A DNA stretch of 64,000 nt from Mesorhizobium sp. dw_380 (GCF_018588885.1 NZ_JAFFIW010000019.1:1-64000), one strand, 5' to 3'. Counted from the first letter of the stretch, positions 32,625-42,724 are shown. The notes: generated from the sequence alone by a model not told the origin. Program-made: numbers and translations.

Positions 32625-35585
32625 TTACGGTCGCCGGCCACGAAGCAAAAGGTCAAAATCCTTCCTGACCTTTCGCGACATTTCCTTGAGATGTGCTTCC
32701 AGCACACTGAAATCCGGCAGGTCGGTGACCGCCAGCAGCAGATCCGATAGCCCCGGCGGAACATCCCCGTGCTCGAAGGCGCCGGTAAGACACAGCCGCG
32801 TCATCTGGGTCAGTGCCAGATAGAGGCCATAGGCATCGCCAAGCTCCTGCCTGACCCCGGCATCGGCGAAGCGGGGTGCCAGACGTGACAGGACTTCCGC
32901 CGTGCCGGTGGCACGCGGCCCGGCTTCAACTTGCCCGGTGATGGCGGCCACCTGGGCGATGAATTCAAGATCGATCAGCCCACCAGGGATCAGCTTGATG
33001 TCCCAGAGATCGCGCGGCGGCTTTTCCGTCTCGATCATGGCGCGCATCTCCGATGCCTCGGCCTTCACCTTTGCCGGATCGCGCGGCTGGGCAAGCACCG
33101 CGGCAACTTCCGCTTCGACTTCCGTGCATAGGCCGATATCGCCGGCAATGGCGCGTGCCCGCGACAGCGCCATGTGCTCCCAGGTCCAGGCGTCCTCGCG
33201 CTGGTATTTCTTGAAGGCATCAATGTGAGTGGCCACCGGGCCCTTGTTGCCGGACGGCCGCAGCCGCAGGTCGAGTTCGTAGAGCACCCCTTCCGCTGTC
33301 GGTGCCGATACGGCCGAGATCAGCCGCTGCGTCATGCGTGCATAGTAGTGCGAAGCGGCCAGCGGCTTTTCACCGCCGGAGTCCTCGGCGTCCGCATCAT
33401 GGTCGTAAAGCAGGATGAGGTCGACATCCGACCCGGCGGTCAATTCGCGGCTGCCGAGCTTGCCCATGCCGAGCAGCGAAACCACGCCGCCGGCGATCGT
33501 GCCGTGGCGTGCCGCGAATTCGGCCATCACCGCTTGCAATGCCGCCTCTATGGTCAGATCGGCGAGATCGGAAAAGGCTCGGCCGGCCCGGGCCGGATCG
33601 ATCGAGCCGGCAAGCAGCCGCACACCGATCAGGAACTTCTGCTCCGAGGCAAAGATGCGCAGCCGGTCGAGCACATCCTCGTAGGCCCTGTCACCTTCGA
33701 GGAAGGCGGACAGCCGCGCCGAGAGATAAGCGCGGTCGGGAAGTTCGGCCAGGAGAGCGGGATCGAGCAGGCCGTCGAAAACATGCGGCCGGCGCGTGAT
33801 GATCGCCGCCAGCCGGGGTGCAGCGCCCATGATCGTCGCCATCAGCCTGAGCAATGCCGGGTTCGACTGCAGCAGCGAGAACAGCTGAATGCCGGCGGGC
33901 AAGCCGGCAAGGAACTCGTCGAAGCGGATCAAGGCTTCGTCGGCCCGGCGGGTCTGGCCGAAGGCCTTGAGCAAGGCCGGCGTCAATTCCGTCAGCCGTT
34001 CGCGCGCCTCCGCCGACCGGGTGACGCGATAGCGCCCGAAATGCCAGCCGCGAATGACCCGGCAGATGTCGCTCGGCCGGTGAAAACCGAGACCATGCAA
34101 GGTCCGCAATGTGTCTGGATCGTCAACGTCGCCGGTGAAGACCAGATTGCCGATACCCGCCGAAAGCTCGGGTGCTGTTTCAAACAGCGCCGCATAGTGA
34201 CGCTCGACCTGCTGCAGCGAAGCTCGGAACGCGCCGGCAAACTCGGCGGCATCGGCAAAGCCAAGCATACGGGCGATGCGCTCCAGCCCTTCATCATCTT
34301 CCGGCAGCGTGTGCGTCTGCTCGTCGGCCACCATCTGGATGGCGTGTTCGACACGGCGCAGGAACCAGTATTGGCGGGCGAGCGCGTCACGTGCCTCGAC
34401 GGTGATCCAGCCGCGGGCCGCAAGCTGACCGAGCATCGGCACGGTCTCGCGGCCGCGCAGTTCCGGGAAGCGGCCGCCGGCGATGAGTTGCTGGGTCTGG
34501 ACGAAGAACTCGATCTCGCGGATGCCGCCGCGGCCGAGCTTGACATTGTGACCCTTCACCGCGATCTCGCCATGACCCTTGTGGGCATGGATCTGGCGTT
34601 TGATCGAGTGGACGTCGGCAATCGCCGCGTAGTCCATGTATTTGCGCCAGATATAGGGCTGCAACTCCTTGAGGAAGGCCGCACCCGCGGCCAGATCGCC
34701 GGCCACCGGACGCGCCTTGATCATCGCGGCACGCTCCCAGTTCTGGCCACGTGCTTCGTAGTAGCGCAGCGCCGCTTCGACCGGGATCGCCAGCGGGGTC
34801 GAACCGGGATCGGGGCGCAGACGCAGATCGGTGCGGAAGACATAGCCGTGCTCAGTACGATCCTGCAGGATGCGCACCAGCCGGCGCGTGAGGCGCGAAA
34901 ACAGTTCGGTGGCGTCGAGAGGATCGACCACGGCAGGCGCTTCGGGATCGAAGAAAACGACGAGATCGATATCGGAGGAGAAATTCAGCTCATGCGCGCC
35001 GAGCTTACCCATGCCGAGCAGGATCCAGCCCGATTGCAGCGACGGGTTGTCGAGGTCCGGCAGCTTGAGCTTGCCCTGGCCATGCGCGTCACGCAGCAGG
35101 AAGTCGACGGCCGCGCGGGCGCAGGCATCGGCAAGATCGCTCAGCCGCCGTACGGTCAGCGATGTTTCGGCTTCGCCGGCAAGATCGGCCAGCGCGATCA
35201 GGAAATGCGCCTCGGCCTTGCACTGACGCAGCTCCATCATCAGGCTGGATTCGGATATTGTCTCGGCCAATGGCGCCTGATCGATCGCGGTGGTGATCGC
35301 TTTCAGACGGTCCTCGACCGGCTGGTCGAAAAGTCCGTCCAGAATCCTGGGCCTGCGACGTGCCGTATCGCGCAGGAAAGGAGACAGGTCGAAGACGGCG
35401 GCGAGGAAATCCTGGCCCTTCCCCTTGCCAGCCAGGAACCTGGCCAGCCGCGTCAGCCCTTCTTCGCGTGCCGATGCAGCGACTTCAACCAGTTCCTGCC
35501 GCGCTCGCACCTCGTCGAGCGGCGCAAGCGGAGCCTGAGGCGTCAGCAGCCAGTCCGTCGTGCTGCGCTTGGCAACGGCCGCCAT
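32625..35585 (-). CDS. glnE: Bifunctional glutamine-synthetase adenylyltransferase/deadenylyltransferase
   Basis: 986 residues, the usual GlnE length. It adenylylates and deadenylylates glutamine synthetase in response to PII and glutamine. There are two nucleotidyltransferase domains, each with a metal-binding GxD motif: FSSDIDLVVFFDPE in the N-terminal (deadenylylating) half and AGSDVDLILLYDHD in the C-terminal (adenylylating) half, each preceded by MGKLGAHELN or MGKLGSRELT. An HD-like helical regulatory part follows each. The start ATG overlaps the stop of the upstream histidine kinase gene (TGATG), suggesting translational coupling. Confidence 0.96.
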   Translation of the reverse strand: MAAVAKRSTTDWLLTPQAPLAPLDEVRARQELVEVAASAREEGLTRLARFLAGKGKGQDFLAAVFDLSPFLRDTARRRPRILDGLFDQPVEDRLKAITTAIDQAPLAETISESSLMMELRQCKAEAHFLIALADLAGEAETSLTVRRLSDLADACARAAVDFLLRDAHGQGKLKLPDLDNPSLQSGWILLGMGKLGAHELNFSSDIDLVVFFDPEAPAVVDPLDATELFSRLTRRLVRILQDRTEHGYVFRTDLRLRPDPGSTPLAIPVEAALRYYEARGQNWERAAMIKARPVAGDLAAGAAFLKELQPYIWRKYMDYAAIADVHSIKRQIHAHKGHGEIAVKGHNVKLGRGGIREIEFFVQTQQLIAGGRFPELRGRETVPMLGQLAARGWITVEARDALARQYWFLRRVEHAIQMVADEQTHTLPEDDEGLERIARMLGFADAAEFAGAFRASLQQVERHYAALFETAPELSAGIGNLVFTGDVDDPDTLRTLHGLGFHRPSDICRVIRGWHFGRYRVTRSAEARERLTELTPALLKAFGQTRRADEALIRFDEFLAGLPAGIQLFSLLQSNPALLRLMATIMGAAPRLAAIITRRPHVFDGLLDPALLAELPDRAYLSARLSAFLEGDRAYEDVLDRLRIFASEQKFLIGVRLLAGSIDPARAGRAFSDLADLTIEAALQAVMAEFAARHGTIAGGVVSLLGMGKLGSRELTAGSDVDLILLYDHDADAEDSGGEKPLAASHYYARMTQRLISAVSAPTAEGVLYELDLRLRPSGNKGPVATHIDAFKKYQREDAWTWEHMALSRARAIAGDIGLCTEVEAEVAAVLAQPRDPAKVKAEASEMRAMIETEKPPRDLWDIKLIPGGLIDLEFIAQVAAITGQVEAGPRATGTAEVLSRLAPRFADAGVRQELGDAYGLYLALTQMTRLCLTGAFEHGDVPPGLSDLLLAVTDLPDFSVLEAHLKEMSRKVRKDFDLLLRGRRP

Positions 35586-37066
35586 CAGTGATCCTCCCGT
35601 GCGGGGAAACTCATGACCACGGATAGTCCGGGATTGCCAGGCAACAGGTCAAGCCGGCCGTAATGGAATGTCATGACCGCCTTGGCGAGGCTCAGGCCAA
35701 GGCCGGAACCGGGCTGTGAACGGCTCTTCTCCAGCCGCACGAAACGTTCGGTTGCCCGGGCGCGGTCGGCATCGTCCGGGATTCCCTGGCCGTTGTCGGC
35801 GACGGAAAGCCTGATTTCGCCGTGCGTGCGCTCGAGTGTCACGCGAACCGCCGGCTTGGACGTGGAGTCGGTCGAATATTTGATTGCATTGTCGACGATG
35901 TTGGACAGCGCCTGGCCGATCAGTTCGCGGTTGCCGTTGACGACAAATGCGCCGCTCACCTCGGCTTTGAGCGAAACGCCGGCCTCCTCGGCCACCGGTT
36001 CGTAGAGTTCGACGACATCGCGCACCGCCGCCGCCAGATCGACGCGATTGGTATTTTCGGAAGAATATCCGGCCTCCAGCCGGGAGATCATCAGAATGGC
36101 GTTGAAGGTCTTTATCAGTTGATCGGACTCGGCAATTGTGCCCTCCAGTGCCTGGCGGTAGTCGGCGGGCTTGTGCTTGCCGGAAAGTGTTGCTTCGGCC
36201 CGGTTGCGCAGCCGGGTCAGCGGCGTCTTCAAATCATGCGCGATGTTATCGGACACCTGCTTCAGGCCTTCGTTGAGCCTTGAGATCCTGCCCAGCATGA
36301 CGTTGAGGTTCTCCGAAAGCCGATCGAACTCGTCGCCGGCGCCGGTCACAGGCAGCCGGCCGGAAAGATCACCGCCCATGATGCGACGGCTGGCCTCGGA
36401 AACGCCGTCGATGCGCTTCAGCGCCGCGCGGCCGACGAAGAGCCAGATCAAGATGCCGCCCAGAGCCATCATGCCAAGCGCCAGCATCAGGGCACGGCGG
36501 ATGACGGCGCGAAAGCGCTCCGGTTCGCCAAGATCGCGCCCGACCAGCATGATCATCTGGTTTGGCAGCCGCAACACCAGCGCAATGGCGTTGTGGCCCT
36601 TCTCGCCTTCGGCCTGCTGAGCTGTGTTCTCGCCATTTGAAGGAGACGTCGTCTGGTCGGACGTTCCGCTGCGCAGGCGGTCGAGCTCACCCTCGCCGAA
36701 GCGCCTGTAGGAGAAGGGCTCCGTCGTCCAACCCTCGGTGTCGATCACGCCAGGTTCGAGGCTTTGCACGTTGCCGGTCAGGATCTGGCCATTGGCGTCG
36801 GCGATCAGATAAAGGTTGGCGCCAGGCTGGCGCGAGCGGGCCTCGACCACGCGCACCAGCACCGGCAGGCCGCCGCGCTGATAGGCGCGGGCAAGACCGA
36901 GCACTTCGTCGTTGATGGTTTCCTGCGTCTGCGCCGTCAGCATGCGCGCCGACAGCGAGGTCATGTAGAAGACAAGCAGCACCGCGCAGAGCGCGAAGAG
37001 CAAGAGATAGAGCGCCGAAAGCCGAGCTGCCGTCGTCTTCATGATGGCGGGCACGGAAAGAGCCAT
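35585..37066 (-). CDS. Two-component sensor histidine kinase
   Basis: 493 residues; the first 20 include MALSVPAIMKTTAARLSALYLLLFALCAVLLVFYM with transmembrane helix 1. A periplasmic domain of about 140 residues follows, then transmembrane helix 2 near residues 190-212, a HAMP segment (GRLPVTGAGDEFDRLSENLNVMLGRI), HisKA with DNIAHDLKTPLTRLRNRAE and the ATPase domain (NIVDNAIKYS, VADNGQGIP, GSGLGLSLAKAV). It phosphorylates the response regulator encoded seven bases upstream. Its stop overlaps the glnE start. The signal is unknown. Confidence 0.92.
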   Translation of the reverse strand: MALSVPAIMKTTAARLSALYLLLFALCAVLLVFYMTSLSARMLTAQTQETINDEVLGLARAYQRGGLPVLVRVVEARSRQPGANLYLIADANGQILTGNVQSLEPGVIDTEGWTTEPFSYRRFGEGELDRLRSGTSDQTTSPSNGENTAQQAEGEKGHNAIALVLRLPNQMIMLVGRDLGEPERFRAVIRRALMLALGMMALGGILIWLFVGRAALKRIDGVSEASRRIMGGDLSGRLPVTGAGDEFDRLSENLNVMLGRISRLNEGLKQVSDNIAHDLKTPLTRLRNRAEATLSGKHKPADYRQALEGTIAESDQLIKTFNAILMISRLEAGYSSENTNRVDLAAAVRDVVELYEPVAEEAGVSLKAEVSGAFVVNGNRELIGQALSNIVDNAIKYSTDSTSKPAVRVTLERTHGEIRLSVADNGQGIPDDADRARATERFVRLEKSRSQPGSGLGLSLAKAVMTFHYGRLDLLPGNPGLSVVMSFPAREDH

Positions 37067-37073
37067 GCTGCTG

Positions 37074-37748
37074 CTAACCGCGCTTCAACATGTAGCCGGC
37101 GCCGCGAACAGTATGCAGGATCGGCTTGTCGAAGCCTTTTTCAATCTTGCCGCGCAGCCGCGAGACATGGACGTCGATGACATTGGTCTGCGGATCGAAA
37201 TGATAATCCCAGACATTTTCGAGCAGCATGGTGCGCGTCACCACCTGGCCGGCATGACGCATCAGATATTCGAGCAGGCGGAATTCCCGCGGCTGCAGGG
37301 TGATCTCGCGCCCCGCTCGGCGCACCGAATGCGACAGCCTGTCGAGTTCAAGGTCGCCCACCCGGTAGACGGTTTCGGCCTCCTTGGCACTGGCGCGGCG
37401 GTTCAGCACCTCGACGCGGGCCAACAGCTCGGAAAACGCATAGGGCTTGGTCAGATAATCGTCGCCGCCGGCGCGCAGACCAGTGACCCGGTCATCGACC
37501 TCGCCCAGTGCTGACAGGATCAGCACCGGAGTGGTGTTGCCCCGGGAGCGAAGCCCGGCAATGACCGACAGGCCGTCGCGGCGAGGCATCATCCGGTCGA
37601 TGACCATCACGTCATAGTCGCCGGCGTCCGCCAGCGCGAAGCCGGTTTCGCCGTCACCGGCGACATGCGCGGTATGGCCGGCTTCGGTGAAGGCTTTCTG
37701 CAGATAATCCGCAGCCTCGCGATCGTCTTCTATGACGAGAATCTTCAT
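37074..37748 (-). CDS. OmpR-family response regulator
   Basis: 224 residues from the ATG at 37748 (MKILVIEDDREAADYLQKAF). The receiver domain has the acidic pair EDD, the phosphorylatable Asp in YDVMVIDRMMPRRDG, and conserved Thr/Lys (ILSALG, LTKPYAF). The C-terminal winged helix ends with NVIDVHVSRLRGKIEKGFDKPILHTVRGAGYMLKR. It pairs with the kinase gene seven bases downstream. It is preceded by a 356-base spacer after degP. It could control degP and envelope genes by analogy with envelope stress systems (inference). Confidence 0.93.
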   Translation of the reverse strand: MKILVIEDDREAADYLQKAFTEAGHTAHVAGDGETGFALADAGDYDVMVIDRMMPRRDGLSVIAGLRSRGNTTPVLILSALGEVDDRVTGLRAGGDDYLTKPYAFSELLARVEVLNRRASAKEAETVYRVGDLELDRLSHSVRRAGREITLQPREFRLLEYLMRHAGQVVTRTMLLENVWDYHFDPQTNVIDVHVSRLRGKIEKGFDKPILHTVRGAGYMLKRG

Positions 37749-38104
37749 CGGGCCGTTATACGCGATTTCGCTTGAAGATTGAGTAGCGGGCATCTGCATT
37801 TTGGCCTTTGCCAAAGCGCATCGCGATCAAGGTGATCGGGATCGCGTGCGACGAAATCTTGTTCTCTGGTTGCCTTCATCCCGGACATGCCTGCTTCGGG
37901 GCACGGTCCTGCAGTCACCACATCCTGTCGGCCAAGGCCCGAGGGAGCGTCTTTGGGCGGTTTCCAAAATGTGCGGCAGCAGGCGATGGGAGGCCCGCTG
38001 CCGCTGGAGGAGAGCACGATGACTGACTAACGTACCCGGCTCCATGCTTTCCCATGCGGCGGCTCGGGGGTGTTTGAAACCACCGCATCGGAAAAGTCTT
38101 TATA
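37749..38104. other. 356-base spacer between degP and the response-regulator gene; no gene seen
   Basis: It should hold the promoter of the response-regulator operon and the end of the degP transcript. I see no long palindrome or convincing coding frame. A weak inverted repeat GGTG/CACC lies near 38068-38083. Confidence 0.5.
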
Positions 38105-39658
38105 TCAGCCCTTGGCGACGGGCAGCGCGACGAAGCGATTGTTGTCGTCGCGGGTGATCTGCATCAGTACGGCCTTGCGTCCGGACTTCACCGCTTCCGT
38201 CATCGCCTTGGTGACGTCCTCGGTGCCGCTGACTTCGGTCGAATTGACCGCGGTGATGATGTCGCCCGGCTGGATGCCGCGGTCGGCGGCATCGCTGTCG
38301 GGATCGACGTCGGTCACGACAAGACCTTTGCCGTTCTCGGACTTGGTGACGGTGAGGCCGAGATCGGCGAGCGTGTCGGGCTTTGCCGGAGCTGCGGGCT
38401 GCTGTTGCTGGTCGTTTGAGGCCTGCTTGTCGCTGGCGGGCAGCTTACCGAGATCGACCTTGACGGTCTGGTTCTTGCCATCACGCCAGACGGTAACGTC
38501 AACCGGTTTGCCAGGTGAATAGGCGCCGATCAGGCGGGCGAGTTCCTTCGGCGACGCAACATCCTTGCCGTCGACCTGGGTGATGACATCGCCAGCTGAT
38601 ATGCCGGCCTTCTTGCCGGGGCCGTCGTCCTGAGCGCTGGACACCAACGCGCCATTGTTGGACTTCAGACCGAGCGATTCGGCGATCTCCGATGTGACCG
38701 GCTGAATTTCGACGCCGAGCCAGCCGCGCTGCACCGCACCGTTCTTCATCAGGTCTCCAACGACCTGCTTGGCGGTCGAGGCAGGAATGTCGAAGGCGAT
38801 ACCGACACTGCCGCCGGAGGGCGAGAAGATCGCCGTGTTGATGCCGACCACCTGGCCATTGAGATTGAAGGTCGGGCCGCCCGAGTTGCCGCGGTTCACC
38901 GAAGCATCGATCTGCAGGAAATCGTCATACGGGCCAGCGCCGATGTCACGGCCGCGCGCCGACACGATGCCGGCGGTGACGGTGCCACCGAGACCGAACG
39001 GGTTGCCGACGGCTACGACCCAGTCGCCGACGCGAACCCTGGAATCATCCGCGAAGTCGACATAGGTGAACTTGCTGCCACCCTCGACCTTGAGCACGGC
39101 GAGATCGGTGCGCGGATCGGTGCCGACCAGCTTGGCGTCGAGTTCCTTGCCGTCATTGGTCACCACGGTGAAAGCGGTGCCCTCTTCGACGACGTGGTTG
39201 TTGGTGACGAGATAGCCGTCCTCGGAGATGAAGAAGCCGGAGCCCTGCGCCACCGGACGCGGCTGGTCGTTGCTGCGGTCGCGGTGACCGAAGCGACGGT
39301 GAGCTTCGTCGTTCTGGCCGCCGCCCTGGTCGCCAAAGCCACGGAATTCCTTGAAGAACCGGCGCAGCTGCGGGTTGTTGGGAAGATTGTCCAAGCCGTC
39401 CTGATCATCGGAACCGTCATCGGCGGTCGGCTGGATCTTGGCCTTGACCTTGACGCTGACCACGGCCGGCGAAACGCGCTCGACGACATCGGCGAAGCTC
39501 GGAACCTGCGGGGCCTCGACGCGCACCGCATCGGCCAGAACCGGGCTGGTGCCGCTGGTCAGCGCGCCAACGCCGATCGCGCCGGCAATAGCGACAGAGG
39601 CGGCTGCCGCCAGAAGACGCTTGCGGGTGCGGGAATATGAATTGGGGGCAATATTCAT
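38105..39658 (-). CDS. degP: Periplasmic serine protease/chaperone of the Do (DegP/HtrA) family
   Basis: 517 residues from the ATG at 39658; an ATG at 39670 would add four residues. A signal or anchor segment lies near residues 10-45 (LLAAAASVAIAGAIGVGALTS). The trypsin-like domain has the complete triad: His in YLVTNNHVVEEG, Asp in DPRTDLAVLKV and Ser in NRGNSGGPTFNLNGQVVG. A Q-linker with DGSDDQDGLDNL precedes it. Two PDZ domains follow (GWLGVEIQPVTSEIAESLGL and a C-terminal one ending AVNSTEVSGTEDV). It degrades or refolds damaged envelope proteins. It lies 133 bases after ccmH on the same strand. Confidence 0.94.
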   Translation of the reverse strand: MNIAPNSYSRTRKRLLAAAASVAIAGAIGVGALTSGTSPVLADAVRVEAPQVPSFADVVERVSPAVVSVKVKAKIQPTADDGSDDQDGLDNLPNNPQLRRFFKEFRGFGDQGGGQNDEAHRRFGHRDRSNDQPRPVAQGSGFFISEDGYLVTNNHVVEEGTAFTVVTNDGKELDAKLVGTDPRTDLAVLKVEGGSKFTYVDFADDSRVRVGDWVVAVGNPFGLGGTVTAGIVSARGRDIGAGPYDDFLQIDASVNRGNSGGPTFNLNGQVVGINTAIFSPSGGSVGIAFDIPASTAKQVVGDLMKNGAVQRGWLGVEIQPVTSEIAESLGLKSNNGALVSSAQDDGPGKKAGISAGDVITQVDGKDVASPKELARLIGAYSPGKPVDVTVWRDGKNQTVKVDLGKLPASDKQASNDQQQQPAAPAKPDTLADLGLTVTKSENGKGLVVTDVDPDSDAADRGIQPGDIITAVNSTEVSGTEDVTKAMTEAVKSGRKAVLMQITRDDNNRFVALPVAKG

Positions 39659-39791
39659 GGGGTCTCTCATCCTCTTTCAAATGGACGCGCCTTGATCGGC
39701 ATTCCGGGGAAAGAGAATTAGAGAGGCGCACATTACGACGCCATTTCCGACACATGAAACTTTGGTAATGTTTGGGAAGTGACCGCAGCCG

Positions 39792-40259
39792 TCAATCGCG
39801 ATGCAGGATCGCGTCCAACGCCGCCTGTTCATCGGCCGAGAGGGCTTTCGTCGCGAGCGTCCGGCGCGACCGGGCGCCGAGAGCAATAAATGCGCCTCCG
39901 ACCAGCAGCAACAGCACAGGCGTGCCCCAAAGCAACGCGTTGCGCAGGTCGAAGCGCGGCTTCAGCAGCACGAACTCGCCGTAGCGCGACACCACGTAAT
40001 CCATGACCTGCTGGTCGGTGTCCCCGGCGACGAGCCGCTGGCGCACCAGGATGCGCAGGTCGCGAGCCAGGTCGGCATCGGATTCGTCGATCGACTGGTT
40101 CTGGCAGACCATACAGCGCAGGCCTTCCGACAGTGCGCGGGCCCGCGCCTCCAGCGCCGGATCGGCCAGCATCTCGTCAGGCTTCACCGCCATTGCCGTG
40201 CCGGCAAAGAACATTGCCAGCAGCAGAACAATCGAGGTCAGCGAAAGCCTTGCCTTCAT
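39792..40259 (-). CDS. ccmH: Cytochrome c maturation protein CcmH (CycL)
   Basis: 155 residues. A signal peptide (MKARLSLTSIVLLLAMFFAGTAMA) is followed by the domain with the redox motif LRCMVCQNQSIDESDADLARDLR (CxxC), then a transmembrane helix (LLWGTPVLLLLVGGAFIAL). It reduces the apocytochrome c heme-binding cysteines for heme ligation in the periplasm. Its ATG overlaps the ccmF stop by three bases, and it ends the ccmIEFH operon. In rhizobia the same gene is called cycL. Confidence 0.95.
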   Translation of the reverse strand: MKARLSLTSIVLLLAMFFAGTAMAVKPDEMLADPALEARARALSEGLRCMVCQNQSIDESDADLARDLRILVRQRLVAGDTDQQVMDYVVSRYGEFVLLKPRFDLRNALLWGTPVLLLLVGGAFIALGARSRRTLATKALSADEQAALDAILHRD

Positions 40260-42247
40260 GGCAGCCCCGCCGGTGTCACAACGCTCGCCTGCTTGCGCCG
40301 GCGCGATGGCGTGCCGACGCGCAGCCGCCTGTCCATCAGCGACATGGCCGCGCCCGCCATCATCACCAGGCCGCCACCCCAGATCAGCGTCACCAGCGGT
40401 TTCCACCACAGGCGCACCACGACCGAGCCATCCTTGCCCTCGTCGCCCAGCGAAACATAGAGCTGGGAAAGGCCAAGGGTCTTGATGCCGGACTCTGTTG
40501 TCGTCGTCTGCCGCACCGGATAAAATCTTTTGGCGGAACTGATTTCGCCGACAGGACTGCCGCTGACGCCGATCAGCTCGAAGCGGCCACGATCCTCGCT
40601 GTAGTTTGGCCCCTGGGCCGGATAAAGCCCGACGAAACGCAGCGTATGGCCCGACAACTCCACCGTCTCGCCGGCGCGCATGGTGAGGATCTTCTCGGTG
40701 CCGAAGGAGAGCGTGGCGACGATGCCGAGCAATGTCAGACCGAGGCCGAAATGAGCCAATGCAGTGCCAAAGACCGAGCGCGGCAAGCCGGCGAAGCGCC
40801 TGAACATGACGGCTGGCGCCACCGATCCGGCGCCTGACTTGACGGCAAGATCGGTGAGCGCGCCGGCGACCAGCCAGACGGCAAGGCCGATGCCGAGGGC
40901 GGCGAACACCGAGGCGCCGTCGATAAACAGGCCGGTGACCAACATCGCCGCCAGCGCCGAGGCGAAGGCTGCCATCAGGCGCTGCGAGGCCGCGAAGACA
41001 TCGCCGCGCTTCCAGGCAAGCAGCGGACCAAACGGCACGAGGACCAGCAGCGGCAGCATCAATGGCCCGAAAGTCAGGTCGAAGAACGGCGCGCCGACCG
41101 AGATCTTGCCGCCGGTGAGCGCTTCCAATGCCAGTGGATAGAGCGTGCCGACGAGTACGGTGGCGGTCGCCGTGGTCAGGAACAGATTGTTGAGGACCAG
41201 CGCGCCTTCGCGCGAGATGGGGTGGAACAGGCCGCCGGCCGTCAACCTCGAGGCGCGCAATGCAAACAGGGCCAGCGAGCCACCGATGAACAGCGTCAGG
41301 ATGCACAGGATGAAAACGCCGCGAGTCGGATCGGTGGCGAAGGCGTGAACGGAGGTCAGGACACCGGAGCGCACCAGGAAGGTTCCGAGCAGCGACAGCG
41401 AGAAGGTGAGGATGGCGAGCAGCAGCGTCCAGATTTTCAACGCCGAGCGCTTTTCCATGACGATCGCCGAATGCAGCAGCGCGGTGCCAGCCAGCCACGG
41501 CATGAAGGAGGCGTTCTCGACCGGATCCCAGAACCAGAAGCCTCCCCAGCCAAGCTCGTAATAGGCCCAGTACGAGCCCATGGCGATGCCGCCCGTGAGG
41601 AACATCCAGGCGACCAGCGTCCATGGCCGCACCCAACGTGCCCAGGACGCATCGATGCGGCCCTCGATGAGGGCAGCGACCGAGAACGAAAAGCAGATCG
41701 AGAAGCCGACATAGCCGAGATAGAGCAGCGGCGGATGGATGGCGAGACCGAGATCCTGCAGGATCGGATTGAGGTCGCGGCCTTCGATCGGTGCCGGATT
41801 GAGCCGGACAAACGGATTGGACGTCGCCAGGATGAACAGGAAGAAGGCAGCGCCAATGACGCCTTGCACGGCCAGCACATTGGCGCGCAGCGTCGCCGGC
41901 AAATTGGAGCCGAAAGCGGCGACAAGGGCGCCAAAAAAGGTCAGGATCAGCACCCAGAGCAGCATCGAGCCTTCGTGATTGCCCCAGGTCCCGGTGATCT
42001 TGTAGATCAGCGGCTGCAGCGAGTGCGAGTTTTCCCAGACGCTCGCCACCGAGAAGTCGGAATTCGCATAGGCACTCGCCAGCGCCGCGAAGGAAAGCGC
42101 CGTCAGGGCAAAGCCGGTGATAGCGACAGGGCCGCCGACAGCCATCAGGCGCTGGTTGTTCAAGCGCGCGCCAAACAGCGGCACGATCGTCTGCACCAGC
42201 GAAAGCGCGAACGCCAGGACCAGGGCGAAATGTCCGGTCTCAACCAT
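40256..42247 (-). CDS. ccmF: Heme lyase subunit CcmF (CycK)
   Basis: 663 residues with about 14-15 hydrophobic helices. The WWD-domain hallmark is present in the segment WGGFWFWDPVENASFMPWL. Conserved early segments are TGTWGNHEGSMLLWVLILTFFGALVA and NPILQDLGLAIHPPLLYLGYVGF, both with histidines typical of heme ligands. It ligates heme to apocytochrome c with CcmH and CcmI in the inner membrane. It is 26 bases downstream of ccmE and overlaps ccmH. Rhizobial name: cycK. Confidence 0.96.
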   Translation of the reverse strand: MVETGHFALVLAFALSLVQTIVPLFGARLNNQRLMAVGGPVAITGFALTALSFAALASAYANSDFSVASVWENSHSLQPLIYKITGTWGNHEGSMLLWVLILTFFGALVAAFGSNLPATLRANVLAVQGVIGAAFFLFILATSNPFVRLNPAPIEGRDLNPILQDLGLAIHPPLLYLGYVGFSICFSFSVAALIEGRIDASWARWVRPWTLVAWMFLTGGIAMGSYWAYYELGWGGFWFWDPVENASFMPWLAGTALLHSAIVMEKRSALKIWTLLLAILTFSLSLLGTFLVRSGVLTSVHAFATDPTRGVFILCILTLFIGGSLALFALRASRLTAGGLFHPISREGALVLNNLFLTTATATVLVGTLYPLALEALTGGKISVGAPFFDLTFGPLMLPLLVLVPFGPLLAWKRGDVFAASQRLMAAFASALAAMLVTGLFIDGASVFAALGIGLAVWLVAGALTDLAVKSGAGSVAPAVMFRRFAGLPRSVFGTALAHFGLGLTLLGIVATLSFGTEKILTMRAGETVELSGHTLRFVGLYPAQGPNYSEDRGRFELIGVSGSPVGEISSAKRFYPVRQTTTTESGIKTLGLSQLYVSLGDEGKDGSVVVRLWWKPLVTLIWGGGLVMMAGAAMSLMDRRLRVGTPSRRRKQASVVTPAGLP

Positions 42248-42273
42248 GGTCGATGCCTGCTCTCCTGCCAGAC

Positions 42274-42717
42274 TTACTCACTCTTGCTCTCCTGCCAGAC
42301 GCCCTTGGCCTTCAGGCCATCGGCCACTTCCTTGGGCATGTAGCGCTCATCATGCTTGGCCAGCACGCTGTCGGCAACGAAGACGCCGTCAGGGCCGAAG
42401 GTGCCCTCGGTTATGACGCCCTGCTGCTCGCGAAAGAGATCGGGCAGGATGCCGGTATAGGTGACCTTGACCGATTTGTGGGTGTCGGTGACCGAAAAGG
42501 CGACCGTCGCGCCCTGCCCGCGCTGGATCGTGCCTTTCTCGACCAAACCGCCAAGCCTGATACGCTGGCCGGGCTGGACACTGGTGGTGGTGAGGTCAGC
42601 CGGCATGTAGAAATAAGAAGCCTTCTGGCCAAGCGCGTAGAAGGTCAGCCCGGTGGCGGCGCCCAGGAAAGCCAACCCGCCCGCGATGACCGACAATCGT
42701 TTCTGCTTGCGCGTCAT
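42274..42717 (-). CDS. ccmE: Heme chaperone CcmE (CycJ)
   Basis: 147 residues. MTRKQKRLSVIAGGLAFLGAATGLTFYAL anchors it in the membrane. The OB-fold domain has VQPGQRIRLGGLVEKGTIQRG and VTYTGILPDLFREQQGVITEGTF, ending with the covalent heme-binding segment LAKHDERYMPKEV, whose His carries heme. It passes heme from CcmC to CcmF. It lies seven bases after ccmI. Rhizobial name: cycJ. Confidence 0.96.
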   Translation of the reverse strand: MTRKQKRLSVIAGGLAFLGAATGLTFYALGQKASYFYMPADLTTTSVQPGQRIRLGGLVEKGTIQRGQGATVAFSVTDTHKSVKVTYTGILPDLFREQQGVITEGTFGPDGVFVADSVLAKHDERYMPKEVADGLKAKGVWQESKSE

Positions 42718-42724
42718 GTCCGAT

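Noticed and set aside
33174..35591. Plus-strand 805-codon frame opposite glnE
   Set aside because: glnE on the minus strand is complete with both nucleotidyltransferase motifs, so this frame is an antisense artefact.
40260..41636. Upstream extension of the ccmH frame through ccmF
   Set aside because: The frame is open, but ccmH starts at 40259 with a proper signal peptide and overlaps the ccmF stop. The extension is out of frame with ccmF.
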